A stretch of 25,218 nucleotides of DNA from VRUE01 sp036406595 (GTDB lineage: Bacteria; Actinomycetota; Thermoleophilia; Solirubrobacterales; 70-9): assembly GCA_036406595.1 (NCBI GenBank), contig DASXAR010000070.1, positions 1 through 25,218 on the forward strand, read 5' to 3'. Both the position numbers and the translations under genes were made by a program. The notes beneath the pieces were generated by a model. The model was not told the DNA's origin. It searched no databases and saw only the letters and a program-made list of their open reading frames with translations. Positions 13,844 to 21,149 of the stretch are shown piece by piece (position 1 is the stretch's first letter; every line of letters begins with the position of its first letter).

Positions 13844-15997
13844 ATGGCACGACGGACGCGCCGGCGAAGGCGCAGACCGAATAGGTCGAAGCTGAAGAAG
13901 CTGGCGATTCCCGCCGGCTTCCTGGCCTGCGCACTCGCGATCGCCGCGGGTGCGGCGGCGACCTGGGCGATCGACGTCTACGACTCCGCGCCTCCCCTAG
14001 CCAGCCTCAAGCCGGTGAAGCAGGGCCGCTCCTCCGCGATCTACGCGGCCGACGGCACGCTGATCGGCTTCATCCGGGCGAGCACAGTGCGCCAGCCCGT
14101 CAGCGGTCGGGCGATCCCCCAGAGCCTCAAATACGCAACGGTCGCGATCGAGGACAAGAACTTCTTCGAGCACGGGGCGATCGACCCGGAGGGCATCGCC
14201 CGCGCGGCCGTGAAGGACGTGCTTGCCGGCTTCAAGCCGGTGCAGGGCGCCTCGACGATCACCCAGCAGCTGGTCCGCAACCTCTACATCCGCGACCCCG
14301 AAGAGACGATCCGGCGCAAGCTGCGAGAAGCCCACCTCGCCTACGACATGGAGGCGGCGCACTCGAAGAACTGGATCCTCACCTCTTACCTCAACACGGC
14401 TCCCTACGGGACGGTGGAAGGCGAGACCGCGGTTGGTGTCGAGGCCGCCGCTCAGACCTACTACGGGAAGCCGGCGAAGGAACTGAACCTGACCGAGTCG
14501 GCGATGATCGCCGGGCTGCCCCAGGCGCCCTCCGAATACAACCCGTTCCTCGACCCGAAGGCGGCGTTGGCGCGGCGCAACGATGTTCTCGAGGCGATGG
14601 AGGAGCAGGGCTACATCAGCCCGCACGAATACCGCAAGGCCCGGCACCGCGGGCTCGGCCTCAACCCGGGGCACAAGTACACCGTGATCCGTGACCCCTT
14701 CCTCTTCGACCTGGTCGAGCAGGAGCTGATCGACAAATACGGCCTCAACACGGTCCGCTACGGCGGCCTCAAGGCCTACACGACGATTGACCCCGAGCTG
14801 CAGGAACGGGCGCAGGAAGCGGTCGATTCGTGCAGCGTCTGCTACCCGGAAGGGGGACCGGCCGCAGGCCTCGCCTCCGTCGACCCCTCGACCGGGGAAA
14901 TCGTCGCCCTCGCCTCGACCGAAGGCTACGCGAGCGAAAGCCAGTTCAACTACGCCTGGCAGGCCCACCGCCAGCCCGGCTCCTCTTTCAAGACCTTCGT
15001 CCTGACCACGGCGATCAAGCAGGGGATCGACCCCGACACCACCTACTACAACGGGACCTCGCCCAAGACTCTCGAGATACCCGGGGGCGGCACCTGGACC
15101 GTTCACAACGCCGAGCCGGGAGGAGGGACGATGTCGCTCGCGGCAGCAACCTGGGCCTCGGTCAACGCCGTGTTCGCCCAGCTCGACCTGGATGTCGGGC
15201 CCGAGAACGTCACCCACACGGCGCACGAGATGGGGATCGAAGCGCCGCTGGAATCGGTGCCGGCCGAGGCGATCGGTGGCCTGGCCGTCGGCGTCACGCC
15301 GCTCGAAATGGCGGACGCGTACGCGACGCTCGCCAACGGCGGAATCCATCACGACCCGACCGCGATCGGCCGGGTGGAATTCCCGAGCGGCAAGGTCGAC
15401 GAACCCGACCCCGACTCCGGCGATCGGGTCCTGACGGAGGGTGAGGCGTACGACGTCACCAGGCTGCTCGAGGGCGTGATCACGCAGGGCACCGGCGCGG
15501 GCTACACCTCGATGGGGTGCTCGGCGGCCGCCGGCAAGACCGGCACCTCGGAGGACCTCTCGGACGCCTGGTTCGCCGGATACACCCCTCTCTACTCGAC
15601 CGCCGTCTGGGTCGGCCACCCGCAGTCGCGCGAAGAGACCGGCTTCGGCGGCCCGACCGCGGGACCGATCTGGCGCTCCTACATGGAATCTGCGGTTGCG
15701 GGGGACTGTCCGGAATTCCCCGTCCCGGACAGCCTGCCGGACCTCTCCGGGCTGGACAGCGGGCACACCTCGGGCTCGGCATCCTCGGGCGGTTACGAAA
15801 GCGAATACGAACTCGCGCCCGAAGAAGCTGAAAAGCCCGGCAAGAAGAAGACGGGCGGGGGAGACGAAGTCGCAGCGGAAGCCCCCGCTCCCGAAGGGGC
15901 CCCTCAGCCCGCGCCCGAACCGGCCCCGGCGCCGGCCCCCGAACCGGCGCCCGCCCCAGCGCCCTCGGTCGGCGGCGGCGTCGCCAGCCCGCCATGA
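13844..15997 (+). CDS. class A penicillin-binding protein (bifunctional transglycosylase/transpeptidase, PBP1A type)
   Basis: 717 residues. Short basic cytoplasmic tail RRTRRRRRRP, one membrane helix (~20-43), GT51 glycosyltransferase domain with catalytic E103 in EDKNFFEHG and GASTITQQL (136-143), then a transpeptidase with SxxK at S380/K383, SVN at 439-441 and KTGTS at 565-569. It polymerises lipid II into glycan and crosslinks the peptides outside the membrane. Residues ~625-717 form a low-complexity tail: Ser/Gly-rich, then Lys-rich, then alternating PAPEPAP, which probably spans or contacts the wall. TACAGT ends 10 nt before the ATG. The stop overlaps the deacetylase start by 4 bp, making this the first gene of an overlapping set that reaches 18166. 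Confidence 0.95.
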   Translation: MARRTRRRRRRPNRSKLKKLAIPAGFLACALAIAAGAAATWAIDVYDSAPPLASLKPVKQGRSSAIYAADGTLIGFIRASTVRQPVSGRAIPQSLKYATVAIEDKNFFEHGAIDPEGIARAAVKDVLAGFKPVQGASTITQQLVRNLYIRDPEETIRRKLREAHLAYDMEAAHSKNWILTSYLNTAPYGTVEGETAVGVEAAAQTYYGKPAKELNLTESAMIAGLPQAPSEYNPFLDPKAALARRNDVLEAMEEQGYISPHEYRKARHRGLGLNPGHKYTVIRDPFLFDLVEQELIDKYGLNTVRYGGLKAYTTIDPELQERAQEAVDSCSVCYPEGGPAAGLASVDPSTGEIVALASTEGYASESQFNYAWQAHRQPGSSFKTFVLTTAIKQGIDPDTTYYNGTSPKTLEIPGGGTWTVHNAEPGGGTMSLAAATWASVNAVFAQLDLDVGPENVTHTAHEMGIEAPLESVPAEAIGGLAVGVTPLEMADAYATLANGGIHHDPTAIGRVEFPSGKVDEPDPDSGDRVLTEGEAYDVTRLLEGVITQGTGAGYTSMGCSAAAGKTGTSEDLSDAWFAGYTPLYSTAVWVGHPQSREETGFGGPTAGPIWRSYMESAVAGDCPEFPVPDSLPDLSGLDSGHTSGSASSGGYESEYELAPEEAEKPGKKKTGGGDEVAAEAPAPEGAPQPAPEPAPAPAPEPAPAPAPSVGGGVASPP

Positions 15998-17025
15998 CCG
16001 AGGCGCCCGCCGGGCTCCTCATCAGCCACCCCGCCTGTCTCGAGCACGACCCCGGCGCCCAGCTTCCGGGCCACCCGGATTCGCCCGCGCGCCTGCGCGC
16101 GATCGAAGATCGCCTTGCCGAGCGCGACTGGCTCGGGTGGGCGCGGCTTGAAGCGCCGGCCGCGAGCGACGCCGAGATCGAGGCGGTTCACACTCATGCG
16201 CACGTCGCCGCGATCCGAGACCTGAGCCGCCGGGGCGGTGGTGCGATCGATCCCGACACGTACGTCGGGTCGTCGTCGCTGGACGCGGCGCTGCGCGGCG
16301 CCGGGGCGGCCTGCGAGATGACCCGGGCGCTGCTGGCCGGGGAGGCGCGGACTGGGCTCTGCGCGACGCGTCCCGCCGGGCATCACGCAGAGCCGGATCG
16401 GGCGATGGGATTCTGCCTCTTCGACAACGTCGCGATCGGCGCCGAGCTTGGGGTCCGCGAGCTAGGAGTCGAGAGGGTCATGGTCATCGACTGGGACGTC
16501 CATCACGGCAACGGCACCGTCGAGGCCTTCCGTCGGCGCCCGGACGTGCTCGTCGCGGGCATCCACCAGCAGGGGATCTATCCCGGGACGGGCTCGGCGA
16601 GGGACATCGGCACCGGTCCGGGCGAGGGCTACACGATCAACCTGCCCGTGCCCGCGGGATCGGATGAGTCGCTCTGGCTCTCGCTGCTCGAGCATCTGAT
16701 CGTGCCGGCCGGGACCAGGTTCGCCCCACAGCTGATCCTCATCTCGGCCGGCTTCGATGCGCATCGCGCCGATCCGCTGGCCGGCTGCCGGCTCGAGGCT
16801 GAGTCCTTCGGACGGATGGCAAGCCGGGTTCGCGAGCTGGGACGGGTGCTCGGAGCCCCGGTCGGCGCCGTGCTCGAGGGCGGCTACGCACCCCCTGCCC
16901 TGGCCGACTCGGTGGTGGCGACGATGGCGGCGCTGGCGGGGGAGGGGGCGGTCGAGTCGGTTCCGCGCGACCGCGCGCTGGACTCCGATGGCCTCTCTGC
17001 GGTCGTCGCTCGCTGGACGGCATGA
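15994..17025 (+). CDS. histone deacetylase-superfamily amidohydrolase (AcuC/acetylpolyamine amidohydrolase-like)
   Basis: 343 residues. All active-site landmarks of zinc deacetylases are present: the His pair H130-H131 in RPAGHHAEP, zinc ligands D168 and H170 in DWDVHHGNG, the third ligand D255 in SAGFDAHRADPL and the catalytic Tyr Y298 in EGGYAP. The overall length and the class II-like sequence fit bacterial HDAC homologues that deacetylate acetyl-lysine (for example AcuC on acetyl-CoA synthetase) or acetylated polyamines; which one applies is not decidable here. An acs gene lies 7 kb downstream, which keeps an AcuC-like role possible. The ATG overlaps the PBP stop, and its own stop overlaps the methyltransferase start (ATGA at 17022-17025). 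Confidence 0.92.
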   Translation: MTEAPAGLLISHPACLEHDPGAQLPGHPDSPARLRAIEDRLAERDWLGWARLEAPAASDAEIEAVHTHAHVAAIRDLSRRGGGAIDPDTYVGSSSLDAALRGAGAACEMTRALLAGEARTGLCATRPAGHHAEPDRAMGFCLFDNVAIGAELGVRELGVERVMVIDWDVHHGNGTVEAFRRRPDVLVAGIHQQGIYPGTGSARDIGTGPGEGYTINLPVPAGSDESLWLSLLEHLIVPAGTRFAPQLILISAGFDAHRADPLAGCRLEAESFGRMASRVRELGRVLGAPVGAVLEGGYAPPALADSVVATMAALAGEGAVESVPRDRALDSDGLSAVVARWTA

Positions 17026-17786
17026 TGGATGGGGTGAGCGATGGAGGCGAACTGGTGCGGCGGTTCCGCACCGCGCGGCGGGACCGTGAGCTCGCCGTCG
17101 TCGAGGGCTTTCACGCCCTCAAGCACGCTTTGCGGTTCGGGGCCGAGGTCGTCGAGGCGGTCTGCGCAGACCGGGGCGAGCTCGAGGCCCTCGCAGCGGA
17201 GCTGGCGCCGGACGTCTCCGAAGCACTCCTCTGCATCGTCCAGCCTGTTGAGCCGGACCTGATCGCCGAGCTGGTCCCGCAGGCGCCTCGCACCGGGGTG
17301 GTGGCGGTCGCGCGCCGGCCGGAGGCCAATTTCGCAGGCGCCCTCGCCGAGGTCGGGCCGCGCCCGATGGTCCTGCTGGAGGACCCCCGCACGATGGGCA
17401 ACCTCGGCGCCTGCATCCGGGTCGCCGCCGCCGCGGACGCCGCGGGGGTGCTCACCACAGGCCCGAACGACCCCTGGCACCCGGACGCGATCCGCGGTGC
17501 CGCCGGGCTGCACTGGGCGCTGCCGGTCGCCGCGGTGGAGGAGGTGCCGAGCACCGATCGCCCGCTCGTCGCGATCGACCCGGAGGGCGAACCGCTGGGC
17601 GCCGAAGCGCTGCCTGCCCGCGCGGTGCTTGCGTTCGGCACCGAGCGGCAGGGCCTCAGCGCCATGCTCCTCGAGCAGGCCGACCTCCGAGTCGGGATCC
17701 CGATGCGCGAGGGAGTGTCGAGCCTCAACCTGGCCACCGCTGTTGCAATCGTCCTTTTCGCGGATAGGCTGGCGCCATGTCACTAG
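17022..17786 (+). CDS. TrmH/SpoU-family RNA 2'-O-ribose methyltransferase
   Basis: 254 residues. The SPOUT motifs are clear: motif 1 DPRTMGNLGACIR (121-133) with N127 and R133, motif 2 FGTERQGLS (205-213) and motif 3 IPMREGVSSLNLATAVAI (226-243) containing the S234-L235-N236 triplet. The N-terminal ~100 residues form the substrate-binding part found in rRNA methyltransferases such as RlmB or TsnR. It should transfer methyl from AdoMet to a ribose 2'-OH of rRNA or tRNA; the target position is unknown. The start overlaps the deacetylase stop; a second Met follows at once. Its 3' end overlaps the next gene by 10 bp and contains that gene's predicted promoter. Confidence 0.92.
   Translation: MMDGVSDGGELVRRFRTARRDRELAVVEGFHALKHALRFGAEVVEAVCADRGELEALAAELAPDVSEALLCIVQPVEPDLIAELVPQAPRTGVVAVARRPEANFAGALAEVGPRPMVLLEDPRTMGNLGACIRVAAAADAAGVLTTGPNDPWHPDAIRGAAGLHWALPVAAVEEVPSTDRPLVAIDPEGEPLGAEALPARAVLAFGTERQGLSAMLLEQADLRVGIPMREGVSSLNLATAVAIVLFADRLAPCH
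17743..17770 (+). promoter_or_regulatory. predicted internal promoter for the PLDc_N-SHOCT gene
   Basis: TTGCAA (17743-17748), a 16-nt spacer and TAGGCT (17765-17770) lie inside the methyltransferase gene. The ATG at 17777 follows after only 6 nt, so a separate leaderless transcript is predicted in addition to read-through. Confidence 0.45.
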
Positions 17787-18166
17787 CAGACATCGATTTC
17801 GGCGAAGCCATCCTCCTTGCCCTCGAGATCTTCTTCTTCGTGGTCTGGATCTGGATCCTGATCACGATCCTCACCGACCTTTTCCGCGATCACGAAATGT
17901 CGGGCTGGGGCAAGGCGGCGTGGGTGCTCTTCCTGGTCATCGTTCCCTTCATCACGGCGCTCATCTACCTGATCGCCCGGGGAGAGGGGATGCGCGAACG
18001 CGCGATCAGAGCCCAGGCGGACGCCCAAAAGCAGATGGACTCCTACATCCGTGAAACGGCGAACGCCTCGCCCGCCGACGAGCTGCACAAGCTCCAGGAG
18101 CTGAAAGAAAAGGGCGCGCTGTCGGACGAGGAGTTCGACCGCGCCAAGGCCAAACTGCTGGCCTAG
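17777..18166 (+). CDS. PLDc_N (PLD-nuclease N-terminal) and SHOCT domain membrane protein
   Basis: 129 residues. Two membrane helices (~10-36 and ~46-67) separated by FRDHEMSGWGKAAW, the pattern of the PLDc_N domain, then a basic/polar linker and a C-terminal SHOCT domain (~100-129: LHKLQELKEKGALSDEEFDRAKAKLL). Such proteins are common in actinobacteria; SHOCT is a short oligomerisation/targeting helix pair, and no biochemical role is established. The gene overlaps the methyltransferase by 10 bp and is probably the last of the PBP unit, since a hairpin-rich stretch follows at 18196-18232. Confidence 0.85.
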   Translation: MSLADIDFGEAILLALEIFFFVVWIWILITILTDLFRDHEMSGWGKAAWVLFLVIVPFITALIYLIARGEGMRERAIRAQADAQKQMDSYIRETANASPADELHKLQELKEKGALSDEEFDRAKAKLLA

Positions 18167-18195
18167 CGCGTTCCGTCGGCACGCACGGCGATTTC

Positions 18196-18232
18196 CCTGC
18201 AAAGGGCAGGACCTGCAACCGATGTTGCAGGT
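18196..18232 (+). terminator. hairpin region with three copies of CCTGCAA; candidate terminator or regulator
   Basis: ACCTGCAAC (18211-18219), loop CGAT, then GTTGCAGGT (18224-18232) make a perfect 9-bp stem with a 4-nt loop, followed by TATTAG. A further CCTGCAA copy at 18196-18202 can pair instead with GCAGG at 18206-18210, so two alternative stems are possible. It follows the SHOCT gene by 29 bp and precedes the wall hydrolase. The T-run is short, so termination is only one option. Confidence 0.45.
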
Positions 18233-18284
18233 TATTAGCAACCGCTCACACTCAAGCGTCGACTTCGCTAGCGTGCGGCGCCGC

Positions 18285-19499
18285 ATGGGTGTCCCCCCTA
18301 CCGGCAACTCGCGGTGGCTGCTGCTGCCCGCGGCCCTTCTCCTTGCGGTTCTCTGCCTGACGGCGAGCGCGCCGGCGAAGACGCTCGGCGAAAAGCTTCA
18401 GGACACCCGCAGCAAGCTGGACGAAGTGCGGGCGAGCGAGAGCTCGCTCACCGAAACGATCGCCGAACAGAACCGCGCGATCGACTCGATGATCGGCGAA
18501 GTCTCCCAGCTGCGCCAGCGCCAGGCGGCCGTCGAGGCGGAGCTGGCGGCAAAGCAGGCCGAACTGGACCAGGCAACAGAAGAGCTGCTCGCCGACAAGC
18601 GCCGGCTGGCGCGGATCCGCGCCCGTCTGCACCGGGCGCTCGGCGTCCTTCGCAGGCGCCTCGTGGCGATCTATGAGGCCGGCACCCCGGACATGCTCAA
18701 CGTCGTCCTCCAGTCGCAGAACTGGTCCGAGGTGAGCGCGCGGGCCGACTACCTGAGCCAGGTCCAGGAATACGACAACTCGGTCGCCGACCGCGTCAAG
18801 GGCCTGCGCGACCAGGCCCGCGCCGCGGTGCAGCGGATGGCGGCGGAGCGGCTGCGGATCAAGACGGCGCGTGACGCGATCGCCGTCAAGGAGCGTCAGG
18901 TCGCCGACGCCCGTGCCGCCGCGGAGCAGCGCTTTGCCGAGCTGAAGGAAGCGCAGTCGGCCCGCCGGCAGGCGCTCGGCGAGCTCGAGTCGCAGGCCCA
19001 GGCCCTCGGCGACAACCTCTCGACGATCTCCGAACAGATCGTCGGCGCCGGCGGTCCAGCGCCCTCGGGAACGCCGGCGCCGCTGACGCCAGGGGAGACG
19101 GCCAACTACATCTCCGAAAGCCAGGCGAGCGTCCCGAGCGGGGCGCCACCCGCGGTCGGCGCGGCGATCGAAGCCGCGAACTCGATCGCCACCACGCCCT
19201 ACGTCTGGGGCGGCGGCCACGGCTCCTTCTCCTCATCCGGCTACGACTGCTCGGGCGCGGTCAGCTTCGCGCTGAACGGTGGCGGCTTCCTCTCGAGCCC
19301 GCTCGACTCGACCGGGCTTGAGACCTGGGGAGCGCCGGGCGCCGGCACCTGGATCACCGTCTACGCCAACTCCGGCCACGCCTGGATGATCATCGCCGGG
19401 CTCGCCTTCGACACGGTTGGCGGCCCCGGACCGCGCTGGCACCCCTCGCCGGTCAGCTCGACCGAAGGGTTCATCGCCCGCCACCCGCCGGGCTACTGA
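18285..19499 (+). CDS. secreted coiled-coil NlpC/P60-like peptidoglycan hydrolase
   Basis: 404 residues from ATG 18285. Signal peptide ~1-31 (LLLPAALLLAVLCLTASAPA). Residues ~34-250 are a long charged coiled coil with heptads rich in Ala, Glu, Arg and Gln, comparable to RipA/PcsB-type regulatory domains. After a Pro/Gly linker (255-270) comes a C-terminal papain-like domain: YVWGGGHG, catalytic Cys C322 in YDCSGAVSF and His H365 in SGHAWMII. It probably cuts wall peptides during growth or division and is held off by the coil until activated. An ATG at 18222 in frame lies in the loop of a hairpin and gives a poor signal peptide, so the later start is chosen. TAGCGT ends 10 nt before this ATG. 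Confidence 0.87.
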   Translation: MGVPPTGNSRWLLLPAALLLAVLCLTASAPAKTLGEKLQDTRSKLDEVRASESSLTETIAEQNRAIDSMIGEVSQLRQRQAAVEAELAAKQAELDQATEELLADKRRLARIRARLHRALGVLRRRLVAIYEAGTPDMLNVVLQSQNWSEVSARADYLSQVQEYDNSVADRVKGLRDQARAAVQRMAAERLRIKTARDAIAVKERQVADARAAAEQRFAELKEAQSARRQALGELESQAQALGDNLSTISEQIVGAGGPAPSGTPAPLTPGETANYISESQASVPSGAPPAVGAAIEAANSIATTPYVWGGGHGSFSSSGYDCSGAVSFALNGGGFLSSPLDSTGLETWGAPGAGTWITVYANSGHAWMIIAGLAFDTVGGPGPRWHPSPVSSTEGFIARHPPGY

Positions 19500-19563
19500 T
19501 TGCACTGAGCACGCGGCTCCTGCTGGCCGACCAGGAGGCATCGCTTGCACACTCTCCGGTGAG

Positions 19564-21102
19564 GTGAGTAAATGGCAGCACTTGCACCGTATTTCTGTCC
19601 GTCCACTCAACATCGTCTTCGCCGTTTCCTGCCTGCTTGCCGCGGCGCTTCCTCTGGCGGCGACGGCGCAGGGCGCCGAGCGCATCTACTGGGCAAACGC
19701 CGGCGGCGCTCCGGCCCCGGAGATCTCGTTCGCGCAGCTGGATGGAAGCGGGGGCGCGCCTCTCAACACGCTCGGCGCACCGGCCGAATGCTGCCCCTTC
19801 GGTACGGCAATCGATTCGGCCGCGGGCCGCATCTACTGGGGAAACGAATTTCTGCCGATCTCCCTGGCCCTCCTCAACGGATCCGGCGGCGGCGCGCTGA
19901 ACACTGCGGGGGCGACGACGAGCGGAGACTCTGAGGGCGTCGCGATCGATCCGGCGGCAGGCCGCGTCTATTGGTCCAACTACGGCGCCGACAAGATCTC
20001 CTTCGCCAATCTCGACGGTAGCGGCGGGGGCGACCTCGACACAACAGGGGCGACGGTGGACGGGCCGCAGGGCGTCGCCATCGATCCCGGGGCCAGCAGG
20101 ATCTACTGGGCGAACTTCGGCACGCCAGCGATCTCCTTCGCCAACCTGGGCGGAGGCGGCGGCGACGACCTCAACACCGCCGGCGCGACCCTGTCCCGTC
20201 CATTTGGAGTGGCCATCGATGCGAGCGCGGCGACCATCTATTGGGCAAACGCGGAAGCGAACAAGATCTCCTTCGCCAGGCTGGACGGTAGCGGCGGCCG
20301 AGATCTCGACACGAGCGGCGCGACGGTCGTCTTCCCCGTCGGGGTTGCCATCGATCCCGAGGAAGGGCGGATCTACTGGGCGAACTACAACGCCGACAGG
20401 ATCTCCTTCGCCAGACTCGACGGATCGGGGGGCGAAGACATCGTCACCGCTGGCGCGAACCCTGCCGCTCCAAACTCCCCCTCTTTGATGGAGGCTCCGC
20501 GCGCGGCCGGCGCCCCCGAGCTCGTGGGGAGTGCGGCGCCGCGCTCGACCCTGTCCTGTTCTCAGGGTACGTGGGCGCCCGACCTGATCGCCTCCTTCCT
20601 CTACCGCGCTCCGGAGGACATCGGATATGAGTGGACGCGCAACGGCGCCGTGATAGCCGGCGCCGACCAGTCGTCCTTCAGCCCGGGCGCGGTTGGCATC
20701 TACCGCTGCCGGGTGATCGCATCGGACGCGGCCGGCAGCAGCTCGCAGGTCAGCGCCCTCCATGCGATCTTCCGGCTTGGAGCTGTGCGACGCAACAAGA
20801 GGAGAGGGACGGCGAAGCTGATCGTCCAGCTGCCGGGGGCGGGCACAATCACGCTGGCCGGGAGGGGAATCGCGGCACCACGTGCGAAGCGCCGTGCCGA
20901 AAGTTCCGTGACAAGGAGGGTTGGGTCGGCGGGTGCCATCGCCCTCTTGATCAGGGCGAAGGGCAAGAAGGCCCGCAAGCTGAGCAAAACCGGCCAGGTG
21001 AGCTTGAGAGCGCGACTGACCTACGTTCCGACCGGTGGCCTTCCCGGCACCCAGACAAAGGCGCTAAAGCTGATCAAGCGCCGACGGTCGAGGCAGCGTT
21101 GA
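19564..21102 (+). CDS. secreted six-repeat YWTD-like propeller, Ig-like and basic C-terminal domain protein
   Basis: 512 residues from GTG 19564. Signal peptide (IVFAVSCLLAAALPLAATA). Six propeller repeats open with [IV]YW at residues 41, 90, 135, 180, 225 and 270; the last five are exactly 45 residues apart and share KISFA-x-LDGSGG and GVAIDP. Residues ~310-402 look like an Ig-like fold with one Cys pair (C332, C382) around YEWTRNG. Residues 404-512 are a very basic domain (GTAKLIVQLPGAGTITL..., KTGQVSLRARLTYVPTGG) that I recall from other Solirubrobacterales exoproteins. Function unknown. TTG 19582 is an alternative start: TTGCAC (19545), 18 nt, TAAATG and 7 nt precede it. The stop overlaps a TTG of the next frame. 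Confidence 0.82.
   Translation: MSKWQHLHRISVRPLNIVFAVSCLLAAALPLAATAQGAERIYWANAGGAPAPEISFAQLDGSGGAPLNTLGAPAECCPFGTAIDSAAGRIYWGNEFLPISLALLNGSGGGALNTAGATTSGDSEGVAIDPAAGRVYWSNYGADKISFANLDGSGGGDLDTTGATVDGPQGVAIDPGASRIYWANFGTPAISFANLGGGGGDDLNTAGATLSRPFGVAIDASAATIYWANAEANKISFARLDGSGGRDLDTSGATVVFPVGVAIDPEEGRIYWANYNADRISFARLDGSGGEDIVTAGANPAAPNSPSLMEAPRAAGAPELVGSAAPRSTLSCSQGTWAPDLIASFLYRAPEDIGYEWTRNGAVIAGADQSSFSPGAVGIYRCRVIASDAAGSSSQVSALHAIFRLGAVRRNKRRGTAKLIVQLPGAGTITLAGRGIAAPRAKRRAESSVTRRVGSAGAIALLIRAKGKKARKLSKTGQVSLRARLTYVPTGGLPGTQTKALKLIKRRRSRQR
19684..20460 (+). repeat. six tandem propeller repeats, mostly at exact 135-bp period
   Basis: [AG]TCTA[CT]TGG marks repeat starts at 19684, 19831, 19966, 20101, 20236 and 20371: one interval of 147 bp, then four of exactly 135 bp. 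Similarity is visible in DNA as well as protein (AAGATCTCCTTCGCCA recurs). All repeats are inside one gene and in frame. Confidence 0.9.
20891..20919 (+). repeat. 29-bp near-duplicate, copy 1
   Basis: Matches 21121-21149 at 25 of 29 bases, including a shared 15-base run TCCGTGACAAGGAGG. This copy codes for the SSVTRR part of the basic C-terminal domain. Confidence 0.6.
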
Positions 21103-21120
21103 ACCGGCTCGCTCAAACCT

Positions 21121-21149
21121 GCCGTGCCGCCGGCTCCGTGACAAGGAGG
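21121..21149 (+). repeat. 29-bp near-duplicate, copy 2
   Basis: Second copy, 230 bp downstream, at the very start of the next gene; it also reads SVTRR in that gene's frame and contains the chosen GTG start. Confidence 0.6.

Noticed and set aside
13997..15766. 589-residue minus-strand frame inside the PBP gene
   Set aside because: The PBP carries all GT51 and transpeptidase motifs; the antisense product is compositional shadow.
18167..18284. c-di-AMP (ydaO-type) riboswitch, often found upstream of actinobacterial wall hydrolases
   Set aside because: The 118-bp region is short and I cannot find the conserved core elements; only the CCTGCAA hairpins are evident.
18222..18284. ATG at 18222 as the start of the wall hydrolase
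   Set aside because: It lies in the loop of a 9-bp hairpin, has no ribosome-binding site and puts a charged 21-residue extension before the signal peptide.
19684..20460. CRISPR-like regularly spaced repeats
   Set aside because: The 135-bp period is in frame, continuous and codes for propeller blades; there are no unique spacers of CRISPR size and no cas genes.
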